Part shown: positions 6,903-7,651 of the stretch, piece after piece | Position numbering within the stretch: position 1 is the stretch's first letter | Layout: each line of letters starts with the position of its first letter | NCBI GenBank assembly: GCA_029881015.1 | Contig: JAOUNK010000157.1 | Coordinates: 1-7,651 of the forward strand | Length of the DNA: 7,651 nucleotides | From: Gammaproteobacteria bacterium | GTDB taxonomy: Bacteria > Pseudomonadota > Gammaproteobacteria > Steroidobacterales > Woeseiaceae | Reading direction: 5' to 3' | Notes under the pieces: generated by a model | Told to the model about the DNA's origin: nothing | The model's input: only the letters and a program-made list of their open reading frames with translations | Databases searched by the model: none | Made by a program: the position numbers and the translations under genes

Positions 6903-7496
6903 ATGACCCCGATCAGACTAGGCAATACGGGTAACGAGGAGGGTGCTGCGGAAGCGGTGCTCCTGCGCCGTGTTGCGGCGGGCGACCGTGGCGCGTTTGA
7001 AGAGCTGTTCGAGAATTACTACTCGCGCCTGTTTGCATTCCTGTTTCGCCTGACACGCGCGCATGGTGCGGCCGAGGAACTCGCAAACGATGTCATGCTC
7101 ACCTTGTGGAAAGACGCTGGCCGATTCCGCGGCGAGTCGAAGGTGTCGACCTGGATTTTTGGTATCGCCTATCGGCAGGCGCTGGCGTATCTGAAGAAAC
7201 GCAGGCTCTCATTCGTGTCGATCAAGGATGGCGATGCCATGGTCGGCGAAACAGACGCACAATTTGAGCGCGAGGACTGGGTTCGGCAGGGCATCCAGGC
7301 GTTGCCGCCGAAACAGAAACTCACGGTGATGCTCGTGTATTTTCTGGGCCTGTCGTGCGAGGAGACGGCCAGCGCGAGCGGTGTCCCCGTAAATACGGTC
7401 AAAACACGCATGTTTCACGCGCGCAAGAACATGAAGGAATACCTGACCGCAAGTGGGACTCCTGAAGACTGGCAAAAGGACCTCTCGGATGACTGA
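6903..7496 (+). CDS. ECF-type RNA polymerase sigma factor
   Basis: A 197-residue protein with the two-domain build of group 4 sigma factors. Region 2 spans about residues 19-101: LLRRVAAGDRGAFEELFENY, then AAEELANDVMLTLWKDAGRF, then the promoter-melting segment STWIFGIAYRQALAYLKKRR. Region 4 spans about 122-180, with LPPKQKLTVMLVYFLGLSCEE and the helix-turn-helix SGVPVNTVKTRMFHARKNM that would read the -35 element. There is no long linker or C-terminal extension. ATG at 6903 is the first start after an in-frame stop (6867-6869); no clear ribosome site precedes it. The next gene, a zinc-finger anti-sigma factor, overlaps by 8 bp. Transcription is divergent from the cytochrome cluster, with the inverted repeat between them. 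The likely job is to turn on that cluster and its own gene in response to an envelope signal; this is inferred from position. The ECF subgroup was not assigned. Confidence 0.93.
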   Translation: MTPIRLGNTGNEEGAAEAVLLRRVAAGDRGAFEELFENYYSRLFAFLFRLTRAHGAAEELANDVMLTLWKDAGRFRGESKVSTWIFGIAYRQALAYLKKRRLSFVSIKDGDAMVGETDAQFEREDWVRQGIQALPPKQKLTVMLVYFLGLSCEETASASGVPVNTVKTRMFHARKNMKEYLTASGTPEDWQKDLSDD

Positions 7497-7651
7497 TTCA
7501 GCTCCAAACCGGTGTTGCGCCGAAAGTCGGCAGAACATTCCCTGGTACGTGAACGGGACCCTGTCGGTGAATGCAACCGCTGCCCTGCGTGAACACCTCG
7601 AACACTGTGGCGATTGCACAGCGGACCTCAAGCTGCATACGGAAATGCGCG
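7489..7651 (+). CDS. Zinc-finger anti-sigma factor, N-terminal part (runs off the window)
   Basis: Only the first 54 residues are visible. They include IPWYVNGTLS, a run typical of anti-sigma proteins, and the zinc motif His36-x3-Cys40-x2-Cys43 (HLEHCGDC), the HX3CX2C signature of zinc-binding anti-sigma domains. A further CysCys pair is at residues 9-10. The ATG at 7489 lies inside the end of the sigma gene (8-bp overlap), with AAGGA 8 nt ahead, so the two are translationally coupled and made together. The protein should bind and hold the upstream sigma factor. Many relatives have a membrane helix after this domain, but that part is not in the window. Confidence 0.88.
   Translation, partial: MTDSAPNRCCAESRQNIPWYVNGTLSVNATAALREHLEHCGDCTADLKLHTEMR

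Overview
The window looks like a chromosomal piece of a GC-rich Gram-negative bacterium. Two predicted outer-membrane lipoproteins, a signal-peptide-bearing beta-barrel ending in Phe-Phe, and an ECF sigma/zinc-finger anti-sigma pair all imply a diderm cell. A gammaproteobacterium is the most likely host, judged from the style of the Crp/Fnr regulator and the sigma pair, but this is an inference and no marker gene is present.

Layout, left to right. Positions 1-459 (+) hold the C-terminal end of a polytopic membrane protein, probably a family 2 (cellulose-synthase-like) glycosyltransferase. It converges on a Crp/Fnr-type regulator at 501-1148 (-). Then comes a block of three tightly packed minus-strand genes, read from right to left. 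5545-6741 encodes a lipoprotein with two cytochrome-like domains flanking an Ig-like domain. 4456-5544 encodes an outer-membrane barrel with one N-terminal heme c motif; its ATG follows the previous stop codon directly (TAAATG). 1271-4429 encodes a 1052-residue lipoprotein built as Ig-like, six tandem CHRD domains, Ig-like, cytochrome domain. Divergent from this block, on the plus strand, are an ECF sigma factor (6903-7496) and an overlapping zinc-finger anti-sigma factor (7489 to the window edge, truncated).

The 161-bp divergent spacer (6742-6902) carries a perfect 11-bp inverted repeat with an 11-bp spacer (6799-6831). Each arm reads outward as ATGAACCTTTT, similar to an ECF -35 region, so it is a good candidate for a shared control site.

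Together the genes suggest an ECF-controlled, envelope-located redox module. Two surface or periplasm-facing lipoproteins and a heme-porin carry four predicted c-type hemes in all, which could move electrons across the outer membrane or to an extracellular partner. The regulator at 501-1148 lies downstream on the same strand and may belong to the same circuit. The substrate cannot be read from the sequence. The most unusual details are the two CX4CH heme motifs beside a CXXCH motif in otherwise closely matching domains, and the six-copy CHRD array with a fully conserved His triad in each copy.
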